DNA of 64,000 nt from positions 62,001-126,000 of the forward strand of contig JAEZHM010000131.1 in NCBI GenBank assembly GCA_023416585.1, in the 5' to 3' direction. A program made the translations under genes and the position numbers. The notes below the pieces were generated by a model, which worked only from the letters and a program-made list of their open reading frames with translations, had not been told where the DNA came from and ran no database searches. This document shows, one piece after another, positions 1-8,049 of the stretch. Positions within the stretch are counted from its first letter, which is position 1. The number at the start of each line of letters is the position of its first letter. Origin of the DNA: Bacillota bacterium (GTDB lineage Bacteria > Bacillota > Clostridia > Christensenellales > Aristaeellaceae).

Positions 1-1
1 T

Positions 2-2137
2 GGGGTAAGGCCCAAAACCGCCGTCAATTTTGATTCTTTCGGCCATTCCCGGGGCCTGGTGCAAATATTAAACCAAGCGGGATATGTAAATTACGTCATC
101 TGCCGGCCCGGAAAAGGCCATTATGATTTTGAGAGCCAGGATTTTATCTGGCAGGGCTTTCACGGCAGCGCCTTGACCGTTCACCGTTCCGATGAGAATT
201 ACAATTCCGTCTACGGCAAGGCTGCGCAGGAGCTCACCGCCTTTTTGAAAGAAAAGGAGAAGGAGCCTGTCACACTGTTTTTGTGGGGTGTGGGTGACCA
301 TGGGGGCGGCCCTTCCCGAAAAGACGTGCAGGACATTACCGCCCTAAAACAGAATCTAGATAACCCGTTTGTCCTTTTGCATTCAACACCTGACAAGTAC
401 TTTGTGGAATTGCGGGATATGGATCTCCCCCTGCCCGTTGTGAAAACGGGATTGAACCCCGTGGCCCCCGGCTGCTATACCTCGCAGATACGGGTCAAGC
501 AAAAGCATAGACTTTTGGAAAACGAGCTCTATGTTACCGAAAGGATGTGTGTGGCCGCAACGCTTCAAAAGGGCATGGCCTATCCCAAAGAGGCCCTTCA
601 CGAAGCGGGATGCGATCTGCTTTTCAGCGAATTTCACGATGCGCTGCCAGGTTCCGGAAGCCAACTGGTGGAAGAGGATACGCTGCAAGTCATCGATCAT
701 GGGCTTTACATTCTCTCCAAAGAGAAAATGAAAGCCTTCACGGCGCTGGCAGAAGGGGAAGAAAGCGTGGAGGATGGCACCTCCGCAGTGCTCGTATATA
801 ACCCGCACCCCTTCCCGGTATCCGGTGTGTTTGCCTTCGAGTGCGGCCTGCCCAGGCAGAATTGGGATCCAACCTTCTATAAACCTTACGCCTATCTGAA
901 CGGAAGGTTGATTCCCACTCAAAGCGAAATGGAAAGCAGCCATTTTTGCATCGACTGGCGAAAAAAAGTAACTGTGCAGGCGGAGCTTGCCCCCATGAGC
1001 ATGAGCCGCTTCGCCATCCGCTTTGAACCCATCGCAAAGCGGCCAACCTTTGCGCCCATCAGCCATTTGCCTGAGTTTGTTTTCGATAATGGGGAAATGC
1101 AAGTTGTTATCAATACTGCCACAGGGCTGATGGACAGCTACAGGGTCAACGGCACGGAGCTTTTAAAGCCCGGCAGCTTTGAACTTACCGCCTATGACGA
1201 CACCTACAATTCCTGGGGCCTTGGCACACAAGAAAGCCGCGCCGCGAGGCGGTTTGCGCTTTTAACGCCTCATGAAGGCAGCGCTTTTTCCGGGCTTTGC
1301 GATCAGGTGGTCCCTTCCGTGCGGGTGATTGAGGATGGCGAAGTGCGTACGGTGGTAGAGGCGGTGTTTGGGCTGCACCATTCCTACGCTTACCAGCGCT
1401 ACCTGCTGCCCAAGCGTGGAACGGACTTTGAGGTGGAAACAGGTGTATATTGGAACGAGAAGGACATGTATTTGAAGATGGAACTGCCCACTGCGCTGGA
1501 AAACGGCGTGTACCGGGGTCAGATCCCCTTTGCTTGGGAGGAGCTTGCAAAGGATAGCGAAGTGGTGTCACAAAAATGGTGCGGCGTTTATAACGGGGAG
1601 CATCAACTGGCTGTTATCAATGACGGTGTGTATGGTTCGTCTTTCCGCAAAGGCGTCATCGGGATCACGCTTTTAAGGTCAGCCGGCTATTCCGCCGCCG
1701 ACGGCCATTATGAAAAGACGCTTCGGGAAGTACGCCACACCGCGCGTATGGAGCAGGGGGAGCGGCTGTACAGGTTTCGCGTCACGGCAGGCAGCATGCG
1801 GGAAGTGGACGCGGATCTTTCCCAAAAGGCATTGGTCTTTAATGAGAAGCCGTATGCCCTTGCCATCAACCCGCCGGGCCGTGGGGAGAAGTGCATGCCT
1901 GTGATGACTTTGGATGGCGGATCTGTCATGGTGTCCGCCCTGAAGCAGGCGGAGGACGGGAACGGGTATATCCTCCGGCTGTATGAAAGCATGGGGGAGG
2001 CAGCAAAAGCACGCGTCAGCATTCCCTGCCTCGACATTAACGAGGTGCTGCCTTTTGCGCCCTTTGAAATCCGCACCTTCCGCCTTGAAAAAGGTAGTAT
2101 TTGGCCCTGTCCGTTGTTGGAAAAGGAAAATATATAG
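2..2137 (+). CDS. GH38 alpha-mannosidase, 5' end cut by window edge
   Basis: The reading frame is open from the first bases, so the gene starts before the window; about 711 codons are visible. Near the start the protein reads NFDSFGHSRG, the GH38 motif that carries the catalytic aspartate (DxFGH). About 200 residues on it has FHDALPGSGS, the HD...G motif that supplies a zinc-ligand histidine in this family. A long beta-rich C-terminal part follows, as expected for retaining, zinc-dependent alpha-mannosidases. There is no membrane segment in the visible part, so a cytoplasmic enzyme acting on imported mannosides is likely. The GH125 gene follows after 22 bases, and the pair would trim alpha-mannose from N-glycan or mannan fragments. 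The family call is secure; linkage specificity is not readable. Confidence 0.93.
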   Translation, partial: GVRPKTAVNFDSFGHSRGLVQILNQAGYVNYVICRPGKGHYDFESQDFIWQGFHGSALTVHRSDENYNSVYGKAAQELTAFLKEKEKEPVTLFLWGVGDHGGGPSRKDVQDITALKQNLDNPFVLLHSTPDKYFVELRDMDLPLPVVKTGLNPVAPGCYTSQIRVKQKHRLLENELYVTERMCVAATLQKGMAYPKEALHEAGCDLLFSEFHDALPGSGSQLVEEDTLQVIDHGLYILSKEKMKAFTALAEGEESVEDGTSAVLVYNPHPFPVSGVFAFECGLPRQNWDPTFYKPYAYLNGRLIPTQSEMESSHFCIDWRKKVTVQAELAPMSMSRFAIRFEPIAKRPTFAPISHLPEFVFDNGEMQVVINTATGLMDSYRVNGTELLKPGSFELTAYDDTYNSWGLGTQESRAARRFALLTPHEGSAFSGLCDQVVPSVRVIEDGEVRTVVEAVFGLHHSYAYQRYLLPKRGTDFEVETGVYWNEKDMYLKMELPTALENGVYRGQIPFAWEELAKDSEVVSQKWCGVYNGEHQLAVINDGVYGSSFRKGVIGITLLRSAGYSAADGHYEKTLREVRHTARMEQGERLYRFRVTAGSMREVDADLSQKALVFNEKPYALAINPPGRGEKCMPVMTLDGGSVMVSALKQAEDGNGYILRLYESMGEAAKARVSIPCLDINEVLPFAPFEIRTFRLEKGSIWPCPLLEKENI

Positions 2138-2159
2138 TTACTAAGGAGCAGCTTTGTTT

Positions 2160-3446
2160 ATGGAAATTGTATCGGTTAAGAAACACCTGCAGCCTGTGAA
2201 AGAAAAACTGGCATCTATCCCCGGCCTTTCCCAAATGTTTGAAAACTGTTTTCTCAATACCCTGCAAACCACCGTTCAGTATATGGAAGATGGTCAGACC
2301 TTTGTGATCACCGGCGATATCCCCGCCATGTGGCTGAGGGATTCCACCGCCCAGGTGCTGCACTACGTCCGTTTTGCCGGCGCGGATAAGGAAGTGGCGC
2401 GCCTTATGGAGGGCCTGATCGCAAGGCAGATGAAGTACATTCTGCTGGACCCTTACGCCAATGCCTTCAACCTGACGGGGGATAAGCGCCTGGGGCATCA
2501 CGACAGGCCCCTGCCCATACAGTGGGTGTGGGAGCGCAAATATGAGATCGATTCCCTTTGCCACCCCGTGCTGCTGGCCTGGCGGTATTACGAAAAAACG
2601 GGAACGACCCACTGGATGGATGAGCAGTTTATTAAGGCGTTGCACTGCATCGTGGATGTATTCAAAACAGAGCAAAACCACGAGCACAAAAGCCCCTACA
2701 CCTTTGAACGGGATCACTGCCCGCCAAGCGATACGCTGAAAAGGGAGGGCAGGGGAACGGAAACATCTTATACAGGCATGACCTGGTCGGGATTCCGGCC
2801 CAGCGATGATGCCTGCGAGTACGGATACCTGATCCCCGCCAATCTGTTTGCTGTGAAGGCGCTTAAGATCATGGGGGAGTTTGCGAAAATCAGGGGTGAT
2901 GACGAGCTTTATGCAAACGCAGATAAGTTGAAAAGTGAGATCGGGAAGGGGATACGGGAACACGGCATTGTGAACCATCCCACATACGGTGAAATCTATG
3001 CCTATGAGACGGACGGCATGGGCCATCATCTGCTGATGGACGATGCCAACGTGCCAAGCCTGCTTTCGCTGCCTTATCTGGGAATCTGTGAAAAGGATGA
3101 TCCAATGTACCTTCGTACCCGGGCTTTCGTATTGAGCAAGGACAACCCCCATTTTTACGCCGGCACGTTCGCCTCGGGCGTGGGCAGCCCGCATACGCCT
3201 GAGGGCTATATCTGGCCCATTGCCCTTTGCATCCAGGCCATGACAGCGACGGATATCAACGAAATTGCGATGCTTGTGAGAACACTGCTCAATACACACG
3301 CAGGTACGGGCTTCATGCATGAAAGCTTCGACCCGTATGACCCGCAAAAGTTTACGCGCTCCTGGTTTGCCTGGGCCAATTCCATGTTCGGGGAGCTACT
3401 ATACAGGCTGTATGAACAGGGCATGCTGGAAAAAGTATTGGAATAA
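2160..3446 (+). CDS. GH125 exo-alpha-1,6-mannosidase
   Basis: A 428-residue protein with the GH125 (formerly DUF1237) signature MWLRDSTAQV near residue 58, and conserved blocks such as YTGMTWSGFRPSDDACEYGY and GFMHESFDPYDP. GH125 enzymes are inverting, metal-independent exo-alpha-1,6-mannosidases; the length fits the family. No signal peptide is visible, so it should act in the cytoplasm. It is 22 bases from the GH38 gene and probably in the same transcript, closed by the strong hairpin at 3456-3497. The ATG at 2160 lies 11 bases after AAGGAG (2143-2148); an in-frame TTG at 2154 is nearer to this site, so the start may be two codons earlier. Confidence 0.93.
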   Translation: MEIVSVKKHLQPVKEKLASIPGLSQMFENCFLNTLQTTVQYMEDGQTFVITGDIPAMWLRDSTAQVLHYVRFAGADKEVARLMEGLIARQMKYILLDPYANAFNLTGDKRLGHHDRPLPIQWVWERKYEIDSLCHPVLLAWRYYEKTGTTHWMDEQFIKALHCIVDVFKTEQNHEHKSPYTFERDHCPPSDTLKREGRGTETSYTGMTWSGFRPSDDACEYGYLIPANLFAVKALKIMGEFAKIRGDDELYANADKLKSEIGKGIREHGIVNHPTYGEIYAYETDGMGHHLLMDDANVPSLLSLPYLGICEKDDPMYLRTRAFVLSKDNPHFYAGTFASGVGSPHTPEGYIWPIALCIQAMTATDINEIAMLVRTLLNTHAGTGFMHESFDPYDPQKFTRSWFAWANSMFGELLYRLYEQGMLEKVLE

Positions 3447-3455
3447 GTAACAGTG

Positions 3456-3497
3456 AACTTGGCTCCATGGATCTTTTCCTTGGAGCCAAGTTTTTTT
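3456..3497 (+). terminator. Intrinsic terminator after the mannosidase pair
   Basis: A perfect 12-bp stem (AACTTGGCTCCA at 3456-3467 with its complement at 3481-3492) is followed by a run of seven T. It closes the GH38-GH125 transcript. Confidence 0.9.
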
Positions 3498-3579
3498 ATC
3501 AAATTGATGCAGATTGCAGACTACAAACCGGATGCGCTGTTGTATAATGTTCCCAATGAATATTGGGGGAGAGAAAGCA

Positions 3580-4338
3580 ATGAAGCGCTTTATTATCCTG
3601 TTGGCGGCGTTTATTCTTATGGCATCCACGTTCATGATCGGCTCTGGGGCGATGGCCGAAACCAGCGAAAGTACGGCGGCGGTAGGCGGCACAGTCTATT
3701 TTGGGAATTATGAGCAGGGCAATGGCTGCGGCGGCGAACAAAGCCCCATTGCGTGGACAGTGCTGGATAAGCGGGAAGGCATGCTCCTGCTGATTTCCAA
3801 AACCGGGCTGGAAACAGGCCCGTACAACAGCAAGAAGCAGCGGGCGACATGGGCGGAATCATCCATAAGGGATTGGCTCAATTGTGACTTTCTGATGCAG
3901 GCCTTTAGTTTTGAGGAACAGTGCGCCATCATGGGCACCACCGTGTCAACGCCGGCGGGGTGTTTTGTTTCTCCCGCAACAGGGGAAGAAATTCAAATTG
4001 TGGAATGCCCCGACACGGAAGATATGATATTCTTGCTGAGCGTGAACGAAGTGGAGCAATACTTCCCCGACGAAAGCCAGAGAATGATCGAAAACAATTC
4101 GTACCTGCTGGATAAGCCGGAATCAGCCATGCCATATCCCGCGGAAGGCAATGCGTGTGATTTTACATACGGCAACTGGTGGCTGCGCGATGTGCGTGTG
4201 GGCAAGGGGATCAATTGTGCGTTTCATGTAAAGTCCTATGGTAAAATCGCATCGGCCGGGCAAATCAATCTTAAACGCTATGTCATCCGCCCCGCGATGT
4301 GGGTGGACGCAAGTTATCCCTTTACGGTTGATGATTAA
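3580..4338 (+). CDS. Secreted DUF6273 protein
   Basis: A 252-residue protein that opens with a classic signal peptide (MKRFIILLAAFILM, cut near AMA-ET). The mature part matches the DUF6273 pattern: VYFGNYEQG, PIAWTVLDKREGMLLLISK, then RDWLNCDFLMQAFSFEEQCAI and a C-terminal VIRPAMWVD. Such domains are common in secreted proteins of gut Clostridia; no biochemical role is known to me. The ATG at 3580 was chosen because the signal peptide begins there and GGGGGAGAG precedes it; a TATAAT at 3543-3548 would be the -10 box, though no good -35 is seen. It is bounded by the upstream terminator and so is probably transcribed alone. Confidence 0.8.
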   Translation: MKRFIILLAAFILMASTFMIGSGAMAETSESTAAVGGTVYFGNYEQGNGCGGEQSPIAWTVLDKREGMLLLISKTGLETGPYNSKKQRATWAESSIRDWLNCDFLMQAFSFEEQCAIMGTTVSTPAGCFVSPATGEEIQIVECPDTEDMIFLLSVNEVEQYFPDESQRMIENNSYLLDKPESAMPYPAEGNACDFTYGNWWLRDVRVGKGINCAFHVKSYGKIASAGQINLKRYVIRPAMWVDASYPFTVDD

Positions 4339-4396
4339 AGATGAAAGTTTGACCAATTATCCGGGGATGAAATGAAGGGGCAGGGCCCCTTCATTT

Positions 4397-4569
4397 AAAA
4401 TCGTCTCCTCCGGCTTTGCTGGTGACAGAGTCTGGCCGCTGCCAGTGGCAGCAATTGGCCAGACGGAGGAAACGAGCGAAACAAGCAATGCGAGTGGTAG
4501 CGAGCAGTGCACCGATTGAGCTCGTGGAGCGGGCGGGGGTTTGCGAAGCAAACATTCCTTACACGATTT
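4397..4569. repeat. Dispersed hairpin-rich repeat, copy A
   Basis: About 173 bp ended by AAAATCGT on the left and ACACGATTT on the right. The core (ACGGAGGAAACGAGC, then GCAATGCGAGTGGTAGCGAG and ACCGATTGAGCT) matches the cores at 13.2, 13.5, 50.4 (reverse) and 62.1 kb (reverse). Just left of it, GAAGGGGC...GCCCCTTC at 4375-4393 forms a hairpin. No coding potential is apparent. See the repeat-family finding. Confidence 0.7.
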
Positions 4570-4669
4570 CCTGGCCGTATGCCGGAGCCGGTCAAGCAAA
4601 GCGCAGACCGGTACAAGGCATACAAGGAAATCGTGCAGGTTCAACCAATTGCGAAGCATTTGGTTGAAC
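4562..4669. repeat. Two inverted repeats next to the araC 3' end
   Basis: A large imperfect hairpin pairs CACGATTTCC (4562-4571) with GGAAATCGTG (4626-4635) and continues inward through GTATGCC/GGCATAC and CCGGT/ACCGG. A second, perfect hairpin pairs GTTCAACCAA (4639-4648) with TTGGTTGAAC (4660-4669) directly beyond the araC stop codon. The second may end the araC transcript, although no T-run is present. Confidence 0.55.
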
Positions 4670-4670
4670 G

Positions 4671-5594
4671 TTAAAACCAGCCTGTATATTCCAGAATGGA
4701 AGGCTTCACAATAGGTGATACGGTGCGCCGCCACAGGTTGGGCGCGCAGCCCATGAAATCGGTGAAGTGCCTGTTGTAGCTGGACACGGAGCCGTATCCC
4801 ACCTGCTCGGAGATGGTGGTCACGTTTTCCTCCGTGCTGCGAAGCAGCGTGCAGGATTCCAGGATTCTCGTGGTGTGAATGAACTTTAAAGGGCTCATTT
4901 CCATGATGGAATGGAACGTGCGCCGAAAGTGGGTGGGGCTCAGGTGGCATAGGTCCGCCAAATGCTCCACGGGAAAATCGTACATATAATTGGCGTGGAT
5001 GTAGTCCAGCGCGGGTGCGATGGGCAGAGCGTCCCCGCTCTTTTTTTCGTCCGGCTTTTTAGCCATCTTAGCGTAAATGCGAAGAAACGCCATGAGGAGG
5101 CCAAGGCATAATCCCCGAACGCTCACCTTATAATTCATGGGCTTTTGCTCCATCTCCCGGATGATCATCAAGGCAAGCTGGTGGATTTCCGGATAATCTT
5201 TGGAGGGAAGGATCATGTTGCAATCCTGCAGCATGTCCGCATATAAACCGCCGCCAGGCAGCATGTTTTGAAAGTAGCTGCGCAAAAGTTCCTGAGGGCT
5301 GAAAAACAGGTATGTCCACAAGCTGGCTTCGCCTGGGCTTGAGTAGGTGGTGTGGGGCACATTGCGGGCGATACATGTCACATCCCCTGCATGAAAGCGC
5401 CGTGGCGCGCCGTAAAATTCTATAATGCCGCTGTCGCTGTGGCATACCCCTACCTCCAGGCAGTTGTGAAAGTGCAGCCGCCCCGATTTGATATCGGAAA
5501 TATGCCAGCGCTCCCCGGCCAATAAAAGGATGGGGAAGTCTGGCTGTAGTTCGTAGCTTCTGTATTCTATGATCGTTTGTCTGGGCCGAGGCAT
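4671..5594 (-). CDS. AraC-family regulator of the oligosaccharide importer
   Basis: A 307-residue protein with an N-terminal cupin-like sensing domain (HFHNCLEVGVC, and HAGDVTCIARNVPHTT) and a C-terminal AraC double helix-turn-helix from about residue 200 (DFPVEHLADLCHLSPTHFRR and ISEQVGYGSVSSYNRHF). It is divergent from the ABC importer at 5856 with about 260 bp between, the usual layout for a sugar-responsive activator of its neighbour. The ATG at 5594 has GGGAGG seven bases upstream on the minus strand. An in-frame ATG at 5651 overlaps the -35 box of the promoter at 5623-5651, so it cannot be used from that promoter. Confidence 0.9.
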   Translation of the reverse strand: MPRPRQTIIEYRSYELQPDFPILLLAGERWHISDIKSGRLHFHNCLEVGVCHSDSGIIEFYGAPRRFHAGDVTCIARNVPHTTYSSPGEASLWTYLFFSPQELLRSYFQNMLPGGGLYADMLQDCNMILPSKDYPEIHQLALMIIREMEQKPMNYKVSVRGLCLGLLMAFLRIYAKMAKKPDEKKSGDALPIAPALDYIHANYMYDFPVEHLADLCHLSPTHFRRTFHSIMEMSPLKFIHTTRILESCTLLRSTEENVTTISEQVGYGSVSSYNRHFTDFMGCAPNLWRRTVSPIVKPSILEYTGWF

Positions 5595-5622
5595 AGTCAA
5601 GCCTCCCCTCCTGCATATGCCT

Positions 5623-5651
5623 ATTATAGATTGCATGACGCGTAAATTCAA
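5623..5651 (-). promoter_or_regulatory. Promoter for araC
   Basis: On the minus strand, TTGAAT (5646-5651) and TATAAT (5623-5628) are separated by exactly 17 bp, upstream of the chosen start at 5594. Confidence 0.75.
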
Positions 5652-5788
5652 CCTAAAAAAGTTAACCGATGCCTTTCAAAAGGCCTAAACTCATTCAAAA
5701 CAGGAAAAAAGAAACCAGATAGCCTATTTTTAAACGAAGTTGACGCGGATAAATGGTCGAAATTGCGCAATATTGAAGCCCGAACGCT

Positions 5789-5817
5789 TTGAATGGTTAA
5801 ATGACCTATGCTAAAAT
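5789..5817 (+). promoter_or_regulatory. Promoter for the ABC importer operon
   Basis: TTGAAT (5789-5794) and TAAAAT (5812-5817) with a 17-bp spacer, 38 bp ahead of the GTG start of the first permease. AraC would be expected to bind just upstream. Confidence 0.65.
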
Positions 5818-5855
5818 CCAAATATAGGGAGCGGAAATGAAAAGGGGGATAAGGC

Positions 5856-6818
5856 GTGGCACAGGGGACACGTGTACCCATTCGGGCGCCTGGGGCAAGC
5901 CTTGCACACCGGCACAGGCTCCTGTGGTTTAAAAGAGATTGGCAGCTGTACGTTTTGCTTTTGCTGCCCGTGGCATTTGTGATCCTGTTCAAATATGCCG
6001 CTTATCCCGGCCTTCGCATCGCATTTATGAACTTCAAACCCGCCAAGGGTTTTGCCGGAAGCGAGTGGGTAGGTTTTGGCATATTCCAAAAGATATTCAA
6101 AGACGCCGACTTTATAAGGGCTCTTAAAAACTCGCTGATATTCAATTTCCTGGATCTGGCGGTGGGCTTTCCTATTCCTATTATATTGGCTATTATGCTC
6201 AACGAGCTTCGTTTTCACCGTTTCAAGCGCATTTCCCAAACAGTTTTGTACCTGCCCCACTTTTTAAGCTGGGTCATTGTCGCCAGCGTTGCCTATACGC
6301 TGTTCAAGCCTGAAACTGGGTTGGTGAACGTACTGCTGCGGCAGATGGGCATCATTGATCAGGGTATCCCCTTTCTCACCGAAAAATGGCACTGGGCTGC
6401 CACATACCTGCTGGTTGCGGTATGGCAAAACATGGGCTGGGGCACCATTATTTACCTGGCTGCCATCACAGGCATCAATGGCGAATTGTACGAGGCTGCC
6501 ACCATTGACGGGGCCACAAGGCTTCGCAAGATTTGGCACGTAACGCTGCCGGGGATCAGGGCTACCATCGTAACGCTGCTCATTATGAACATGGGCCGTA
6601 TCATGGGCTCCAACTTCGAACGGCTAAGCGCCTTTGGCAATGTGCAGGTCAAGGAGTTCCAATATCAGCTGGCGATTTACATCTACGAAAAAGGGCTGGC
6701 CAGCGGCATTTTTAGCAATGCCACGGCTGTTGGCCTGTTCCAGTCATTGCTAGGCTTCATACTGGTATTGGCTGCCGACCGGGTGGCCAAGAGCCTTGGC
6801 GAAAACGGCCTGATCTGA
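5856..6818 (+). CDS. Sugar ABC transporter permease (LplB-type)
   Basis: A 320-residue membrane protein with six hydrophobic segments and the EAA loop that contacts the ATPase (LYEAATIDGATRLRKIWHVT near residue 210). The pattern is that of carbohydrate importers of the CUT1 class, LplB/YtcP branch. GTG at 5856 is used, eight bases after GGGGG. The second permease starts 18 bases after its stop. No ATPase gene is nearby; CUT1 systems of this class often share one MsmX-like ATPase encoded elsewhere. The cargo is probably an oligosaccharide released by the mannosidases or destined for the phosphorylase; this is an inference from position. Confidence 0.93.
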   Translation: MAQGTRVPIRAPGASLAHRHRLLWFKRDWQLYVLLLLPVAFVILFKYAAYPGLRIAFMNFKPAKGFAGSEWVGFGIFQKIFKDADFIRALKNSLIFNFLDLAVGFPIPIILAIMLNELRFHRFKRISQTVLYLPHFLSWVIVASVAYTLFKPETGLVNVLLRQMGIIDQGIPFLTEKWHWAATYLLVAVWQNMGWGTIIYLAAITGINGELYEAATIDGATRLRKIWHVTLPGIRATIVTLLIMNMGRIMGSNFERLSAFGNVQVKEFQYQLAIYIYEKGLASGIFSNATAVGLFQSLLGFILVLAADRVAKSLGENGLI

Positions 6819-6836
6819 TGGGAAGGAGGGTGAAGA

Positions 6837-7751
6837 ATGAGTTTAGTCAATACCTCCCGGACATCAAATTCAAATTCGCTGCGCGGCCCCAACCGCGTCC
6901 GTGTGGGCGATTTCATTATTGCATTCATCATTCTGCTATTGTGTTTGACCTGCATTCTGCCGTTTATCCATATAGCCGCCAAGTCTGTATCGGGGAACAC
7001 ACAGGTGCTGGCCAAGAGCGTTTATCTGCTCCCCAAGGGGTTCAACCTATCGGCATATGCCTCTATCTTCCGGGATGGGCAGTTGACCCACTCCATGCTC
7101 TACACCATTGAAGTCACTGTGCTGTTCACCGCGATCGGCATGGTGCTGACGGTGTGCGCAGCATATCCCCTGTCCCGCAGAAGGCTCAAAGGGCGCAACG
7201 TTATATCGCTTTTGATTTTGTTCACACTGTACTTCAGCGCAGGGCTGATCCCGGAATACCTGCTCTACAAAAGCCTGAATCTTACCAACAAAATGTGGGT
7301 GCTGATCCTGCCGCTTTCTTTTTCGCCCTACAATATGCTCATTATGAAAAGCTTTTTGCAGACAACCATACCCGACAGTCTGGAGGAAGCGGCTTTCCTG
7401 GACGGGGCTTCCCACTTCCAAATGCTGTTTAAGATCATACTGCCGTTATCCAAACCCATTCTGGCCACGCTGTCGCTGTTTTACGCAGTGGGCCGCTGGA
7501 ACGCCTATGCGGATGCCAGGTACTATATCACCACCAAATCGCTGCAGCCCATACAGTACATTCTGTCCAACATGATCTTAAATACCGGTTCCGATGCAAT
7601 AAGCCTTTCGGAAAGCACAGCTGTCGAATCCACACCGGAAGTTTTGCAGGCCGCTGCGGTGATGTTTGCAACGATCCCCATCCTGCTTGTCTATCCCTTT
7701 GTGCAGAAGCATTTTGTCAAAGGTGTCATGATCGGAGCCGTCAAGGGATGA
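6837..7751 (+). CDS. Sugar ABC transporter permease (LplC/YtcP-type)
   Basis: A 304-residue partner permease with an N-terminal membrane segment (DFIIAFIILLLCLTCILPF), further segments, and an EAA loop (LEEAAFLDGASHFQMLFKII). It ends with the VKGVMIGAVKG tail typical of this family. An ATG at 6837 follows AAGGAGGG at a good distance. It forms the importer core with the gene upstream. A repeat-filled gap of about 300 bp then separates it from the binding-protein gene. Confidence 0.93.
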   Translation: MSLVNTSRTSNSNSLRGPNRVRVGDFIIAFIILLLCLTCILPFIHIAAKSVSGNTQVLAKSVYLLPKGFNLSAYASIFRDGQLTHSMLYTIEVTVLFTAIGMVLTVCAAYPLSRRRLKGRNVISLLILFTLYFSAGLIPEYLLYKSLNLTNKMWVLILPLSFSPYNMLIMKSFLQTTIPDSLEEAAFLDGASHFQMLFKIILPLSKPILATLSLFYAVGRWNAYADARYYITTKSLQPIQYILSNMILNTGSDAISLSESTAVESTPEVLQAAAVMFATIPILLVYPFVQKHFVKGVMIGAVKG

Positions 7752-7761
7752 CGTCACTTCG

Positions 7762-7834
7762 TTTGGCCAGTGTTCCGTATTCAAATGATTTCATCATTTG
7801 AATACTCCAGGTTCAGGGATAAATCCCTTCACCC
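7762..7834. repeat. Intergenic hairpin module X, copy 1
   Basis: The segment TTGGCCAGTGTTCCGTATTC, the hairpin TCAAATGAT/ATCATTTGA, then ACTCCAGGTTCAGGGAT and ATCCC is repeated with few changes at 50283-50350. Both copies directly precede a member or a remnant of the dispersed hairpin-rich repeat. No coding potential. Confidence 0.65.
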
Positions 7835-7851
7835 TAAGCTTACGGCCAGTG

Positions 7852-7916
7852 AATCGTGTAAGGAAAGCTTGCTTCGCAAGCACCCCGCGCACCCGGCAAA
7901 GCCGGGCGACACGATT
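7852..7916. repeat. Short derivative of the dispersed repeat
   Basis: A 65-bp unit with ends AATCGTGT and ACACGATT, holding two small hairpins (GCTTGCTTCGCAAGC and CCCGGCAAAGCCGGG). The same left end, with TAAGGAA and the TTGCTTCGCAA hairpin, ends copy A at 4.5 kb (reverse strand). The CCGGCAAAGCCGG hairpin ends copy E at 62.1 kb. It looks like a full element with the middle deleted. Confidence 0.6.
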
Positions 7917-8049
7917 ACAATGGAAGGGTCCCCCCTTCAATGCAACCCAGAAACTTGTTCTTGTTTTTCGTCTATGCCTTTCGCCAAGAGGAGTCCAAGC
8001 TTCCCTTTGTTCATCCTGATGGAGAAAATATATTTGGAGGAGTGAGACC

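Noticed and set aside
2037..3347. A 436-codon open frame on the minus strand opposite the GH125 gene
   Set aside because: It is a mirror of a GC-rich coding sequence, has no ribosome-binding site or recognisable domain, and the plus-strand gene is certain.
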